This document shows positions 1 through 6,397 of a DNA stretch of 8,504 bases, one piece after another (position 1 is the first letter of the stretch; every line of letters begins with the position of its first letter). The notes beneath the pieces were generated by a model, which made no database searches, was not told where the DNA came from, and saw only the letters and a program-made list of their open reading frames with translations. The stretch is taken from positions 1 through 8,504 of the forward strand of contig JAUVUO010000043.1 of NCBI GenBank assembly GCA_030601015.1, in the 5' to 3' direction. The translations under genes and the position numbers were made by a program. The stretch is from Candidatus Omnitrophota bacterium (GTDB taxonomy: Bacteria > Omnitrophota > Gorgyraeia > Duberdicusellales > 4484-171).

Positions 1-831
1 AATACTCCGAGTTATATTGGGTGGATGTCATTTGTTTTTACTAGTACTTTATTTATTGCTGTTTATATGGCAAGTTCTATTTCCGGACAATTAAAAAAAA
101 GGGAAGCGAGCTTGAAAAGAGCAAATATGTTTCTTAAAGAAAAAGACAGGATTAAAAGTGAATATGTTTTAAAGGTTACTCATGATATTAAAGGCGACCT
201 TTCTGCTATTTATAGCTGTATTGAACCGGTAGCTGAAGGTGTTATCGGCTCTCTTAGTAAGGAGCAGAAAAATTTACTTCAGCGGGCAAAGAAAAGAAGT
301 GAAAAATTGATATTTTTTGTAAATGATCTTTTGGATATAACTAAACTGAAATTAATGAAAAAAAGTAGTACAGAAGAATTTTCTTTTTTGGAATTAATTA
401 AAGATGTACTGGAAAACATTATTCCACGGGCTAAGATGAAAAAAATTAAATTTGAGACCGATATAGAAATAAGTTCGGCAAATTTTAGGGGGGTAAAAGT
501 ATATATTAAAGAAATTTTATTGAATTTATTGGTGAACTCTTTAAATTATACCCCGGTAGGCGGCAAAATAAATTTTTCAGTAAAAGATAAAGAGGATTTA
601 GTTAAGATTGAGATAACCGATACAGGTATTGGTATAGCTAAAGAAGATCTTCCTTATGTTTTTGAAGAATTTTATCGGGGAGTTAATGCGTGTAGTTTAG
701 AAAAACAGGGAACAGGCTTAGGGTTATCAATGGCTAAACAAATAGTAGAAATGCATAAAGGTAAAATTCGGATAGAGTCGGAAGGGAATGAAGGTACAAG
801 AGTTTTTGTTGAGTTGTCAAAAGAAATTTGA
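1..831 (+). CDS. Sensor histidine kinase, 5'-truncated by the window edge
   Basis: The reading frame is open from base 1, so the true start lies upstream; the ATG at 25 is probably internal. The visible protein begins with a hydrophobic segment (about codons 5-27), presumably the last transmembrane helix. A charged, coiled-coil-like linker and a HisKA dimerisation domain follow. The predicted phospho-acceptor is His at bases 181-183 in the motif HDIKGDL. The HATPase_c domain then shows an N-box (LLNLLVNSLNYTP, Asn at 535-537), a G1 box (DTGIGI, from 619) and a G2 box (GTGLGL, 709-726), and the protein ends normally with ELSKEI. Known for the family: it autophosphorylates on His and passes phosphate to a response regulator. 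No receiver gene follows, so the partner is either upstream or unlinked. Oddity: the Pro usual five residues after the His is Asp here (196-198). The ATP-binding residues look intact, so it is probably an active kinase. The signal it senses cannot be judged from this fragment. Confidence 0.93.
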   Translation, partial: NTPSYIGWMSFVFTSTLFIAVYMASSISGQLKKREASLKRANMFLKEKDRIKSEYVLKVTHDIKGDLSAIYSCIEPVAEGVIGSLSKEQKNLLQRAKKRSEKLIFFVNDLLDITKLKLMKKSSTEEFSFLELIKDVLENIIPRAKMKKIKFETDIEISSANFRGVKVYIKEILLNLLVNSLNYTPVGGKINFSVKDKEDLVKIEITDTGIGIAKEDLPYVFEEFYRGVNACSLEKQGTGLGLSMAKQIVEMHKGKIRIESEGNEGTRVFVELSKEI

Positions 832-853
832 TCAATGAGGCTTAATTTTTTTT

Positions 854-865
854 GGTGAATTGTAA
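854..865 (+). repeat. Left terminal inverted repeat of the IS30 remnant
   Basis: GGTGAATTGTAA is the exact reverse complement of the repeat at 1336-1347. Weaker similarity continues inward for a few bases. The next bases create a 10-bp perfect palindrome, TGTAATTACA, at 861-870. Confidence 0.8.
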
Positions 866-877
866 TTACAAGTGTAA

Positions 878-1318
878 AAAATAGAGCGCAAGTCGCGAAA
901 AGAAATAATAATAAAGATTAAGAGTATATCCCAAATTGAAATAAAAAAGGCCTTAGATGGGCTAGAGATTAAGTGTGGCATAGACTTTAGTAAAAAATTT
1001 AAAACAATAACATTTGATAATAGCAGTGAATTTTTAGATTGGAAATCAATAGAAAGAAGCTCAATAGATAAATTTAAAAAACGAACAGAGGTTTATTTTG
1101 CTCATCCATATAGTTCCTGGGAAAGAGGAACAAACGAAAATCAAAATAGAATGATAAGGAGATCTATTCCCAACGGGAAAAATATAGCTAAAATATCGAA
1201 CAAAAAAACTAAAAAAATAGAAAACTGGATGAATAATTATCCTAGAAAAATATTGGGTTATAAAACAGCAAATGAATTGGTTTTGGAGCTTACAAAAAAT
1301 AAGAAGGTTTTAAGTTGA
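878..1318 (+). pseudogene. IS30-family transposase, 5'-truncated remnant
   Basis: From 878 (just after an in-frame TAA at 875-877) to the TGA at 1316-1318 the frame reads as the C-terminal half of an IS30-family DDE transposase. It enters at ERKSRKEIIIKIK. It then contains TFDNSSEF with the second catalytic Asp at 1016-1018, and HPYSSWERGTNEN with the predicted catalytic Glu at 1136-1138, followed by WMNNYPRKILGY near the C-terminus, all IS30 hallmarks. The N-terminal helix-turn-helix and the first catalytic Asp are absent, and no start codon with a ribosome site is present. The remaining frame has no internal stop or frameshift, so the deletion looks fairly recent or the fragment has simply not yet decayed. 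DNG, usual after the second Asp, is DNS here. It cannot be an active transposase. Confidence 0.85.
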
Positions 1319-1335
1319 ATTTTTCGCAATATGAG

Positions 1336-1347
1336 TTACAATTCACC
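1336..1347 (-). repeat. Right terminal inverted repeat of the IS30 remnant
   Basis: TTACAATTCACC, the exact complement of 854-865, lies 17 bp after the transposase stop as expected for an IS right end. Its AATTCAC part (1340-1346) could also pair with GTGAATT at 1360-1366 across a 13-base loop. That weak AT-rich hairpin runs into T-rich sequence and is not convincing as a terminator. Confidence 0.78.
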
Positions 1348-1523
1348 GTATCAGTTAAAGTGAATTATTTTTATTTTAATTTATTTATTTGCTGTTAGAA
1401 TAGATACAAGATAAATTCAGGAATTTATTTTTTTAACCAGATTAATAATAAATGTAGGATTAAAGAGTAAAGCAATTCTTAATTTATTAGGTAATATATT
1501 AAGACAAATTGTCGAGGGTTAGA

Positions 1524-1544
1524 TAAATATTAAATATTAAATAT
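1524..1544. repeat. Three tandem copies of TAAATAT
   Basis: The 7-base unit TAAATAT is repeated exactly three times head to tail, about 80 bases before the TTG start of the flavoenzyme gene. It could be a slippage-prone spacer or an AT-rich upstream element. Chance in AT-rich DNA is equally possible. Confidence 0.6.
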
Positions 1545-1590
1545 TGGCCGTTTAGTTATATTAATTAATAGTTCTGTGGTGTTTTAGCGA

Positions 1591-1596
1591 TATAAA
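1591..1596 (+). promoter_or_regulatory. Candidate -10 element for the flavoenzyme gene
   Basis: TATAAA matches the sigma-70 -10 consensus at five of six positions and would place transcription start roughly 12 bases before the ribosome site. No good -35 hexamer lies 16-18 bases upstream, so this is a weak call. Confidence 0.25.
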
Positions 1597-1614
1597 CACA
1601 TTTACAATAAAATT

Positions 1615-1620
1615 AGGAGG
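1615..1620 (+). promoter_or_regulatory. Consensus ribosome binding site that fixes a TTG start
   Basis: AGGAGG, a full Shine-Dalgarno match, lies six bases before the TTG at 1627. It supports TTG rather than the in-frame ATG at codon 14, which would remove the conserved start of the flavoenzyme domain. Confidence 0.8.
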
Positions 1621-1626
1621 CATATT

Positions 1627-2706
1627 TTGGATAAACTGGATTCTCTTCGAATTGGGGATTTAGAAATGAAGATACCTTTGATTCAAGGAGGTATGGGAGT
1701 TAAGGTTTCTACAGCTTCGTTGGCTGCAGCAGTAGCTAATTGCGGCGGTGCAGGAGTTATAGCTAGCGTAGGTTTGGGCTACGGCAGTCCAATTAATGAG
1801 AGTAATTATATATTGGCTTCCAGGACAGGGCTGCAAAATGAAATATGTGAAACTAAGAAGTTAACAGATCGAGTTGTGGGTGTCAATGTTATGGTTGCTT
1901 TGGCTAATTATGAAGATTTGGTTAGGACTACAGTTGAAGAAAAAGCCGATTTTATAGTTTCAGGCGCGGGGTTGCCGCTTAGGCTTCCTGAATATACTCA
2001 AGGCTCATCCATAAAGCTTATACCAATTGTTTCTTCAGCAAAGGCTGCAGCTATAATAATTAAAGCTTGGAAAAAACGTTATAATCTTTTCCCTGACGCG
2101 TTTGTAGTGGAAGGCCCTTTAGCCGGGGGGCATTTAGGTTTTAATTCTGAAGAATTAAAATTAGGTAAAGTTCCTATTCTTGAAGATTTGGTTACAGAAG
2201 TTTTAGGAATAACAGAAGGTTATGAGAAAGATTTTAATATAAAGATACCTGTAATAGCTGCCGGAGGTATCTTCACAGGAAAGGATATTGCTAAATTTTT
2301 TAAATTAGGAGTAAAAGGCGTTCAACTCGGTACACGCTTTGTTGCTACTTTTGAATGCTCGGTTGACTCTAAGTTTAAGGAATTGTATATATCCGCGGAA
2401 GATGACGATGTTGTCATTATAGATAGTCCTGTGGGGATGCCGGGAAGAGCAATAAAAACAAAGTTAATAGATAGAGCAATGAAAGGCAAGAGCATCCCTG
2501 TTCGATGCAATTACAGATGCCTAAAAACTTGTGATCCCTCGAAAGTTCCTTATTGTATAGCTAAAGCTTTATTTAATGCCGCTGCCGGAGATTTGGATGA
2601 AGCTGTGGTATTTTGCGGAAGTAATGTCTCAAAGGTTAAAGAGATCGTGACAGTAAAGGAGTTAATTGATTCCTTGGTTAAGGAAACTCTGGAAGCCTTA
2701 GATTGA
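1627..2706 (+). CDS. Nitronate monooxygenase / FabK-like FMN-dependent oxidoreductase
   Basis: A 359-residue protein covering the whole NMO (2-nitropropane dioxygenase-like) TIM barrel. Family members bind FMN and oxidise alkyl nitronates; the related FabK branch reduces enoyl-ACP, so the substrate is not settled by sequence alone. Seen here: the N-terminal flavin loop PLIQGGMGVKVS (about 17-28), AGGHLG with the conserved His169, phosphate-binding loop AAGGIF (211-216), and QLGTRF (233-238). No signal peptide is seen, so it is cytoplasmic. The barrel is followed by an extra segment with Cys294, 298, 302 and 310 (CX3CX3CX7C). I recall similar tails in some clostridial-type NMO proteins, and a metal or Fe-S role is only inference. 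Translation starts at TTG behind AGGAGG at 1615-1620. The gene is followed after 33 bases by the GAF/degenerate-GGDEF gene, possibly in the same transcript, but with no obvious functional link. Confidence 0.9.
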   Translation: MDKLDSLRIGDLEMKIPLIQGGMGVKVSTASLAAAVANCGGAGVIASVGLGYGSPINESNYILASRTGLQNEICETKKLTDRVVGVNVMVALANYEDLVRTTVEEKADFIVSGAGLPLRLPEYTQGSSIKLIPIVSSAKAAAIIIKAWKKRYNLFPDAFVVEGPLAGGHLGFNSEELKLGKVPILEDLVTEVLGITEGYEKDFNIKIPVIAAGGIFTGKDIAKFFKLGVKGVQLGTRFVATFECSVDSKFKELYISAEDDDVVIIDSPVGMPGRAIKTKLIDRAMKGKSIPVRCNYRCLKTCDPSKVPYCIAKALFNAAAGDLDEAVVFCGSNVSKVKEIVTVKELIDSLVKETLEALD

Positions 2707-2739
2707 ATATGCAATGCTTTTCTACAATAACAAATTAAC

Positions 2740-4062
2740 ATGAAAAAAAAGTTTTCGATAAATAATTTAAGTTTAGTCAGAAGGAAATGGATAGGTGTAG
2801 CTTTGGTTTCTTTAATGCCTTTACTTATTTTTGTGTACTATGTTTATGGATATTATATTTCTATTTGGGCCGCGGTAATTTTATTAGCTCTTATTTTTTT
2901 AGGCTGGACAATTATATCTGAGGTTTTTTCATCCGTGTCTAAAGTCCATAAAAATTCAAAAAATACGTTAAGAGAGCTGGGAGAATATATTCCTTCTGTA
3001 GACGATGAGGTAAATAGTTTGGATAATATGATGAGTTTGTTATCTTATAAAGTTAAAGCTGGTTTAGAACAGATGAAAGATTTCAACCGGATTACCGGGG
3101 AATTGAATAAAGAAGTTTCGAAAAAAGTGCTTATTTTTTCAACAATATTACAAGCAAATGATTTGTTTTCTAAAAATTCTCCTGGAAAGGAAGTTGTTGT
3201 ATTCCTTGTTGACCATTTACAGCAGCTTTTAGAATCTAAACTTTGTTTTTGTTGTATGAAAGAAAACAGTTGGGGGGAGATGAAAATAGTTTCAGCTGTA
3301 AGCATTGAAAATGAGAAATTAGAAAAATTTATTAGTTCTAAAAAATCAGAAATTTTTCATATGAAAAGGACTGTGTTGATTGATGAAAATAATAAACATA
3401 ATAATTTTTCATCTTGGCCTCATGATTTAAATGTAATTAATTTAGCCGCTGCTCCTATTTTTTTAAAAGGGGAAGTTGTTGGGTTAGTAGGTGTTGGTAA
3501 TGATAGGGAAGGTTGGTCTTTTGTTTCTGATGATATAGACGTGCTGAATTTATTTTCTAAGAATGTCGGACTTATTTGGGAACATGAACAACTTTCTACA
3601 AAGATAGAAGAGCTGGAAGTAAGAGATTATTTAACTAACCTTTATAATGAAAAGATGGTTATTCAAAGGCTTGGAGAAGAAATAAAAAGATCTACCGTTT
3701 ATCAAAGGCCGTGCGGGTTTATTGTTATGGGAATAAATAATTATGATGAGTATCAAAAAGAGTTTGGTTTAATTGAAGCTGAAAAGATGCTTAAAAAAAT
3801 GTCTGTTATTTTTAAAGGATCTTTAAGGGCAATAGATATTGCCGGTAGAATAGGGGCAAATGTTTTTGGGGCTATTTTGATAGAAAGTAATAAAAGGCAG
3901 TCTCAAGAAATAGCTAAAAAAGTTGAAGTAAGTTTGATGCCTGTTTTTGGGGATAAAGTTCAATTAACCTTTTCTGTAGCTGAAAGCCCTATTAATGGTA
4001 TTACTGCTAAAGAGATTATGACGTTCGCGCTGACAAATAACGGCGTTTCTGAAAATAAATGA
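2740..4062 (+). CDS. Membrane GAF protein with degenerate GGDEF domain, probable c-di-GMP receptor
   Basis: A 440-residue protein. Two transmembrane helices (about 17-36 and 40-62) separated by a very short loop lead into a HAMP-like helical linker (60-117). A GAF domain (about 130-282) follows, then a C-terminal GGDEF-fold domain (about 290-435). The fold is recognisable by DYLTNLYN (296-303), but the catalytic parts are gone. GGDEF is GANVF (372-376), and the metal-site Asp positions read Gly331 and Asn333. The inhibitory-site motif RxxD is kept as RAID (363-366), exactly five residues before the signature. Known for PelD: an inactive GGDEF with an intact I-site, preceded by GAF and membrane helices, serves as a c-di-GMP receptor. 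Inference: this protein binds c-di-GMP and does not make it. No Shine-Dalgarno is visible before the ATG, and an in-frame stop at 2728 excludes a longer start apart from non-standard codons. Its last four bases overlap the next gene (ATGA). Confidence 0.85.
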   Translation: MKKKFSINNLSLVRRKWIGVALVSLMPLLIFVYYVYGYYISIWAAVILLALIFLGWTIISEVFSSVSKVHKNSKNTLRELGEYIPSVDDEVNSLDNMMSLLSYKVKAGLEQMKDFNRITGELNKEVSKKVLIFSTILQANDLFSKNSPGKEVVVFLVDHLQQLLESKLCFCCMKENSWGEMKIVSAVSIENEKLEKFISSKKSEIFHMKRTVLIDENNKHNNFSSWPHDLNVINLAAAPIFLKGEVVGLVGVGNDREGWSFVSDDIDVLNLFSKNVGLIWEHEQLSTKIEELEVRDYLTNLYNEKMVIQRLGEEIKRSTVYQRPCGFIVMGINNYDEYQKEFGLIEAEKMLKKMSVIFKGSLRAIDIAGRIGANVFGAILIESNKRQSQEIAKKVEVSLMPVFGDKVQLTFSVAESPINGITAKEIMTFALTNNGVSENK

Positions 4063-4505
4063 AATCCCATAAAAAAGTAGATAAGCCTTTAGGGCAGATT
4101 TTAGTAGAAAGGGGAGTTATAACTAACTCTCAACTTCAGAAATCTTTGGAAACTCAACAGCAGGAACAAGGGCTTATTGGGGAAATAATTGTTAAATTAG
4201 GGTTTGCCAAGGAAGAAGATATTGCTTATTGTTTATCTCTACAGTATGGATTTCCCTATTTGCCTTTGGAAAATTATGAAATATCTCAGGAAGTGGCAAG
4301 TATAGTTTCTAAAAATATTTGCAGCCATTATTGTTTGGTTCTCATAGATAAAATAGGCAACACTTTAACTATAGCAATGGCTAATCCATTAAATGATAAT
4401 GCTATCGAAGATTTGGAAGACTTAACCGGTTGTGATATTCAAATATTTGTGAGTACACCTTCGGATATAAGAAGATGTATAGAAAAATTTTATGAGACAC
4501 CGTAA
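4059..4505 (+). CDS. Stand-alone MshEN (T2SSE_N) domain protein
   Basis: 148 residues, made up entirely of the N-terminal domain normally found on GspE/PilB/MshE ATPases, with no ATPase domain. Known: in MshE this domain binds c-di-GMP through two tandem motifs of the form RLGxxLLxxGLLxxxxLxxxLxxQ. Here copy one spans residues 10-33 (PLGQILVERG, then Leu26, Leu30, Gln33) and copy two 39-62 (LIGEIIVKLG, then Ile55, Leu59, Gln62). Both keep the Gly and hydrophobic pattern, but the leading Arg is Pro10 or Leu39. The second half (KIGNTLTIAMANPLN) nearly repeats blocks in both downstream ATPases, so it is a paralogue of their N-termini. The start codon overlaps the stop of the previous gene (ATGA, 4059-4062) with no clear ribosome site, indicating translational coupling. 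Predicted role: a soluble adaptor reading c-di-GMP or contacting the pilus/secretion motor. It could instead be a fragment left from a third ATPase, but its clean ends and coupling argue against this. Confidence 0.85.
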   Translation: MKSHKKVDKPLGQILVERGVITNSQLQKSLETQQQEQGLIGEIIVKLGFAKEEDIAYCLSLQYGFPYLPLENYEISQEVASIVSKNICSHYCLVLIDKIGNTLTIAMANPLNDNAIEDLEDLTGCDIQIFVSTPSDIRRCIEKFYETP

Positions 4506-4647
4506 CTCATAATTAATTTTTATATATATAATTTTATTTTGAGTATTTTTTTGAAAGGAAATATTTTGCTTAAATTTTTATTCCCAGGTTACCTTTCGCG
4601 GAAATAAAGATAAATTTACTTATCAGAGTTACGTATAGGATACTTAA
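4506..4647 (+). promoter_or_regulatory. 142-base gap before the ATPase pair, possible promoter
   Basis: This is the longest gap within the 2740-8504 cluster and could start a separate transcript for the motor genes. A perfect TATAAT lies at 4527-4532 but lacks a good -35. TTGAAA at 4551-4556 lacks a well-spaced -10. ATAGGA at 4635-4640 is a plausible ribosome site seven bases before the ATG at 4648. There is no GC-rich hairpin terminator and no recognisable riboswitch. Confidence 0.3.
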
Positions 4648-6348
4648 ATGAAAAGGTTAACGTTTTCTGATTTTTTAATTGATAAAGAGTATCTTACTAA
4701 AGAAGATTTGGATAAAGTTTTAGTTACTCATAAGTCAGTGGGCGGTTCTTTAGTAGAAGTCCTTGTGAAAACCGGCTATTTTAAGGAAGCACAAATTGTA
4801 AATTTTTTATCTACGTATCTTTCAATACCCCCGGTAAGAATTCTTAATCTAAAAATTCCGAAAGAAATAATATCATTGATTCCGGAAAGAATTGCTAAAA
4901 AATATCGAGTTTTACCTATAGGTAAAATAGGTAATACTTTAACTTTAGCTATGGGAGATCCACTAAATGTTTTAGTTATTGATGATATAAAAAAAATCAG
5001 CGGCTGTGAGATAAATCCTGTTATTGCTCTTCTTTCTGATATAAATGAGGCTGCTTCAAAACATTACCCGAAAGCTCCTGTGGAATCAATTGAGAATGTA
5101 ATAAAAGGCCAACAGTTTGAAGATATAAAAATCATAAAACAAGATAAAAAAGGTTTATCCGATGATGAAATAATCCGGTCTATAGAGGAAGCCCCGGTTA
5201 TAAAATTTACTAATTTTTTCATTAGACGCGCTGTTGAAGAAAAGACCTCTGACATTTTAATAGAGCCATTAGAAAATTTAAGTAGAATTAGGCTAAGAAT
5301 AGATGGGGTATTAATGGAATTAGAAACTTTTCCTAAGAAAACGCATCCTTTTATTGTATCGAGAATAAAAGTAATGTGTAATTTGAATATAGCTGAATCC
5401 CGGTTGCCTCAGGAAGGCAGGTTTCGCTGTAAAGTTTTAGATAGGCATGTTGATTTTCGAGTATCAATTTTGCCGTCAAGTTTGGGAGAGAAAGTCGCTA
5501 TAAGAGTTTTAGATAAGGGAGCGGCTTATTTGAATCTTGATACTCTAGGATTTGAGGATGACGTTTTAAGAAAAATAAAGGAAGACAGTTTGCGTCCCCA
5601 TGGGATGATACTTACCTGCGGGCCAACCGGTGCAGGGAAAACTACCACTTTGTATTCGATTATAAATCATATATATAGTCCGGAAAAAAATATAGTAACA
5701 GTAGAAGACCCAATAGAATATCAGCTTAAAGGAATCAATCAGGTTAATATAAACCCCGCTATTCATTTGACTTTCGCCTCATGTTTGCGGTCTATTCTCC
5801 GGCAAGATCCTGACATTATAATGATAGGTGAGATTAGAGATGGTGACACTGCGGATATGGCGGTTAAATCAGCTTTGACCGGTCATTTAGTTTTATCCAC
5901 TCTACATACCACAACCAGTGCCGGAACTATTACACGGCTTGTGAATATAGGTATAGAGCCTTTTTTGCTTTCTTCCACCCTGATAGGTGCGCAAGCTCAG
6001 AGATTAGCAAGGAAGTTATGTCCTAAGTGTAAAGAAAAATTAGACATGTCTGATGAACTTAGGAAGAAATACTTAATAAATAGAGAGGCTGTTATTTATA
6101 AACCAAAAGGGTGTAGGGATTGTCAAAATAAAGGGTATAAAGGGAGGGTATCTTTATGCGAATATCTGCAGGTTTCACCTGAGATAAAGGAATTAATAGT
6201 TGCTTGCGCTTCGGAGAATGAAATCAAAAGGCAGTCTCGGAGAGCTGGAATGCGTACCCTCAGGGAAGATGGAATAGTTAAATTAGAAAAAGGAATCATT
6301 GGTCTGGAAGAAGTATTGAAGACCACAAGCGCGGATGAGCCTCTTTAA
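4648..6348 (+). CDS. GspE/PilB-family assembly ATPase, copy 1
   Basis: A 566-residue, full-length hexameric AAA-like motor ATPase of type IV pili or type II secretion. It hydrolyses ATP in the cytoplasm to rotate the GspF/PilC platform. It has an N-terminal MshEN-type domain (about 1-140), an N2 domain, and the ATPase core. The core carries Walker A GPTGAGKT (Lys331), an Asp box VEDPIEY (352-358), Walker B with catalytic Glu395 in IMIGEIRD, and a His box (GHLVLSTLHT, His413 and His420). A zinc-type four-Cys site follows (458, 461, 489, 492). The Cys site and N-terminal domain mark it as an extension/secretion ATPase, not PilT. Oddities: SDIHIEP of the N2 domain reads SDILIEP (Leu204), and the MshEN c-di-GMP motifs are largely eroded. 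The ATG has ATAGGA seven bases upstream. It is followed by its paralogue after 49 bases. Pilus versus type II secretion cannot be separated from this gene alone, so no symbol is given. Confidence 0.95.
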   Translation: MKRLTFSDFLIDKEYLTKEDLDKVLVTHKSVGGSLVEVLVKTGYFKEAQIVNFLSTYLSIPPVRILNLKIPKEIISLIPERIAKKYRVLPIGKIGNTLTLAMGDPLNVLVIDDIKKISGCEINPVIALLSDINEAASKHYPKAPVESIENVIKGQQFEDIKIIKQDKKGLSDDEIIRSIEEAPVIKFTNFFIRRAVEEKTSDILIEPLENLSRIRLRIDGVLMELETFPKKTHPFIVSRIKVMCNLNIAESRLPQEGRFRCKVLDRHVDFRVSILPSSLGEKVAIRVLDKGAAYLNLDTLGFEDDVLRKIKEDSLRPHGMILTCGPTGAGKTTTLYSIINHIYSPEKNIVTVEDPIEYQLKGINQVNINPAIHLTFASCLRSILRQDPDIIMIGEIRDGDTADMAVKSALTGHLVLSTLHTTTSAGTITRLVNIGIEPFLLSSTLIGAQAQRLARKLCPKCKEKLDMSDELRKKYLINREAVIYKPKGCRDCQNKGYKGRVSLCEYLQVSPEIKELIVACASENEIKRQSRRAGMRTLREDGIVKLEKGIIGLEEVLKTTSADEPL

Positions 6349-6397
6349 GAAAGAATAAAATATTGATAAGTTTTTTATATTATTATAGCGGAATAAA

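Larger units (their letters stand above)
854..1347 (+). mobile_element. Internally deleted IS30-family insertion sequence
   Basis: The element is bounded by a perfect 12-bp inverted repeat (GGTGAATTGTAA at 854-865, its complement at 1336-1347). Between the ends lies only the C-terminal half of an IS30-type transposase. At about 494 bp it is roughly half the size expected for an IS30 element (about 1 kb). Left end and mid-transposase are joined almost directly, with the probable junction near 866-884. So the loss was internal and the ends were kept. I see no target-site duplication flanking the repeats. The element cannot supply its own transposase, but its ends might still be moved by an intact relative elsewhere in the genome. 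This last point is inference. Confidence 0.8.
1348..1626. other. Non-coding AT-rich gap between IS remnant and flavoenzyme gene
   Basis: No reading frame with coding character is visible on either strand in these 279 bases, and I see no tRNA, riboswitch-like or CRISPR pattern. It holds a short tandem repeat (1524-1544) and the likely promoter and ribosome site of the next gene at its right end. Part of it may be ancestral upstream sequence that was displaced when the IS inserted. Confidence 0.6.

Noticed and set aside
25..27. ATG at 25 as the start of the histidine kinase
   Set aside because: The frame is open to base 1, there is no ribosome site before it, and the codon falls inside a hydrophobic helix, so the gene most likely continues upstream.
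1340..1370. Rho-independent terminator after the IS remnant
   Set aside because: The stem is only seven mostly A-T pairs with a 13-base loop, and one arm is simply part of the IS terminal repeat.
2322..2741. Minus-strand reading frames of about 60 codons inside the flavoenzyme gene, and similar ones under the later genes
   Set aside because: They lie opposite well-supported genes, show no domain or motif, and have no ribosome sites; they are shadows.
3585..4059. An active diguanylate cyclase
   Set aside because: The GGDEF signature and both metal-site Asp positions are replaced, so synthesis of c-di-GMP is very unlikely.
4506..4647. A c-di-GMP riboswitch before the ATPase pair, tempting given the c-di-GMP theme
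   Set aside because: I could not find the conserved GEMM-type stems or loop sequences; the region is mostly AT-rich with no strong hairpins.
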